Positions 62,660 to 64,000 of a DNA stretch of 64,000 nucleotides are shown here, piece after piece. This DNA comes from Trichobilharzia regenti (lineage: Eukaryota > Platyhelminthes > Trematoda > Strigeidida > Schistosomatidae): NCBI GenBank assembly GCA_944472135.2, contig OX235262.1, positions 64,232,887 through 64,296,886 of the forward strand, given 5' to 3'. The notes below the pieces were generated by a model. That model was given only the letters and a program-made list of their open reading frames with translations. It was not told the origin of the DNA and searched no databases. The number at the start of each line of letters is the position of its first letter. Position 1 is the stretch's first letter. The position numbers and the translations under genes are program-made.

Positions 62660-64000
62660 CACTCTGTGAGAGAATTAAAACTCTGCACGTATTTTAATCG
62701 TCCTCATTTTGAGCATCTTTTTGCGGTGACCCCGTAAATGTATCCTAGAAGGGGAGAAAAGGTTTGAAAGCTCAGTTCCTAAATCACCCTTAAGTATACG
62801 GTATGCTAAAATAAAGTCGCCTCTCTTCCTTCGGTATGATAACGGGAAGAGATTTAAGTACTCTATCCTCTTATCATAAGGAAGGTGTGAGATACCACTA
62901 ACAAATTTTGTTCCTTCTCTCTGTACTCTTTCCAGGATATGTGACTCCTTTTTAAAGCATGGACTCGCCGCTTGTATGCAGTATTCTAGATGAGGCCTGA
63001 CATATGTTGCGTGGAGTATTTGGAACATGCCCTCGTCTAATCGTCTGAAGGCCCTTCGAAGTGCCCATAGCACTCGAAAAGCCTTAGCCATGGCTGCATT
63101 GCAATTTTCAGTTGTTTTCAAATCATTGCTGACAATGATTTCTAGGTCCTTCTGTTCGTCAACATCAGGTAGTTATGTGTCCCCTAGGGGGTACAACGTA
63201 TAAGACTTCTGATCTAGGTGATTTACCGCGCTTCTCTTGTAATTGGTTTCCAAACTCCAAAGGCTCGACCACTCAACTAATTTATCTAAATCAGTTTGTA
63301 GGGCCAACCTGTTCTCATTATTATTTACAGTTTTCCTTATCTTAATGTCGTCTGCAAATAATAATGAAGATGAAGTAAGAATTCCCGGTAATTCGTTAAT
63401 GTATAATGGGAATAGCAAGATGCCTAATACATTTCCCTGGGGCACTCCACTGGATACTGCTTTCCACCCTGATAGTACACCGTTAACTCTAACCTTCTGC
63501 CTTCTATCCCCTAGGTAATCTCTAACCACTCACATAGGCATTGGTCTGGTCTGAAACCTTTAAGCTTACTAAGGAGACCTAATTGGGATACTTTGTCGAA
63601 TGCGTTGCTAAGATCAACAAAACCACGCCCAACAGAAGGTTTTTATCTTTGGCCTCAACCTGGTCTTCCCTAGACAATAGTAGGTTTGTCAGGCGGGATC
63701 ATCCTGGTCGGAATCCATGCCGTTCCACAGCCAACAAGCCATGTGTTTCAACATAAGCTAATAGCTGATCCCTTACAATAGTTTCCAATACCTTTTCTAA
63801 AATGCGAGTCAGACACGCCGGCCTATATTTAGATGCCAATCGCCTGTCCCCATCTTTGAAGATAGGGTTTATAATGACATCCTTTCAGTCCCTGGGTAAC
63901 TTAGCCTTGGTCAGAGACATTTGGAAAATCTCCGTAAGCGGAATATATTATCTCCGTAAATCATTCTCCAAAATTATTGACCACAGCAATGATCACGGAA
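62660..64000 (-). pseudogene. CR1-like LINE reverse transcriptase, runs off window
   Basis: Minus-strand frames: 63173-63529 has 'MVRDYLGDRRQKVRVNGVLS', 'SSGVPQGNVLGILLFPLYIN' (RT motif B) and 'SSLLFADDIKI' (motif C, FADD). 62675-63121 has 'AFRVLWALRRAFRRLDEGMF', 'ATYVRPHLEYCIQAASPCFK' and 'RRKRGDFILAYRILKGDLGT' (C-terminus). Upstream, 63540-64000 reads the N-terminal RT part with shifts, including 'LLSNAFDKVSQLGLL'-type motif A. It is a different subfamily from the copies at 10-13 kb. Frame breaks near 63130 and 63530 make it non-functional. Confidence 0.85.

Overview
The window is intron-rich, AT-rich flatworm nuclear DNA, most likely from a schistosome. Three things point there: host-gene introns of 26-63 bp mixed with long ones; tRNA-derived SINEs carrying hammerhead ribozymes like the Schistosoma Sm-alpha family; and a dense load of RTE-like and CR1/Jockey-like LINEs, Penelope-like elements (PLEs), Gypsy and BEL/Pao elements. 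No prokaryotic feature, rRNA gene or CRISPR array is present.

Host genes. (1) 24364-28659, +: a complete, nine-exon orthologue of eIF4E-transporter (4E-T / EIF4ENIF1), assembled here from phase-compatible exons, with the canonical YX4L-phi eIF4E-binding motif split by the first intron. (2) 58885-61345, -: an ANKRD40 orthologue in four exons. (3) 42062-55756, +: a probable small secreted six-cysteine protein in two phase-matched exons separated by a 13.4-kb intron full of mobile DNA. (4) 47422-47757, +: a possible 3' gene fragment with a 42-bp intron, inside that long intron.

Layout. 1-13 kb: decayed repeats, including opposed BEL-family LTR fragments, a large inverted duplication (3.5-4.5 kb against 7.8-9.25 kb, one arm holding a 460-bp solo LTR with a 4-bp target duplication), and two head-on CR1-like LINE remnants sharing a 337-bp tract that differs at one base. 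13.1-21.6 kb: a gag-only BEL/Pao element with 5-bp target duplication, split inside its gag frame by a young Gypsy element whose 1293-codon gag-pol frame is unbroken and whose LTRs differ at about 2 of 352 positions. 22-29 kb: solo LTR, SINE, 4E-T gene. 29-42 kb: LTR with primer-site-like repeats, PLE, LINE and SINE remnants. 42-56 kb: the giant intron, with at least four PLE pieces, several hammerhead motifs, a Sm-alpha-like pair, LINEs and a second nested solo LTR. 56-64 kb: ANKRD40, two palindromic MITE-like elements just upstream of it, and a CR1-like LINE that runs off the window.

The host genes belong to unrelated processes (mRNA translation and decay, an ankyrin adaptor, a secreted product) and show no operon-like link. 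The main biology is the interplay of mobile elements: SINEs that appear to borrow an RTE LINE tail, PLE and SINE copies carrying self-cleaving ribozymes in inverted arrangements, nested LTR insertions, and local gene conversion between inverted repeats.
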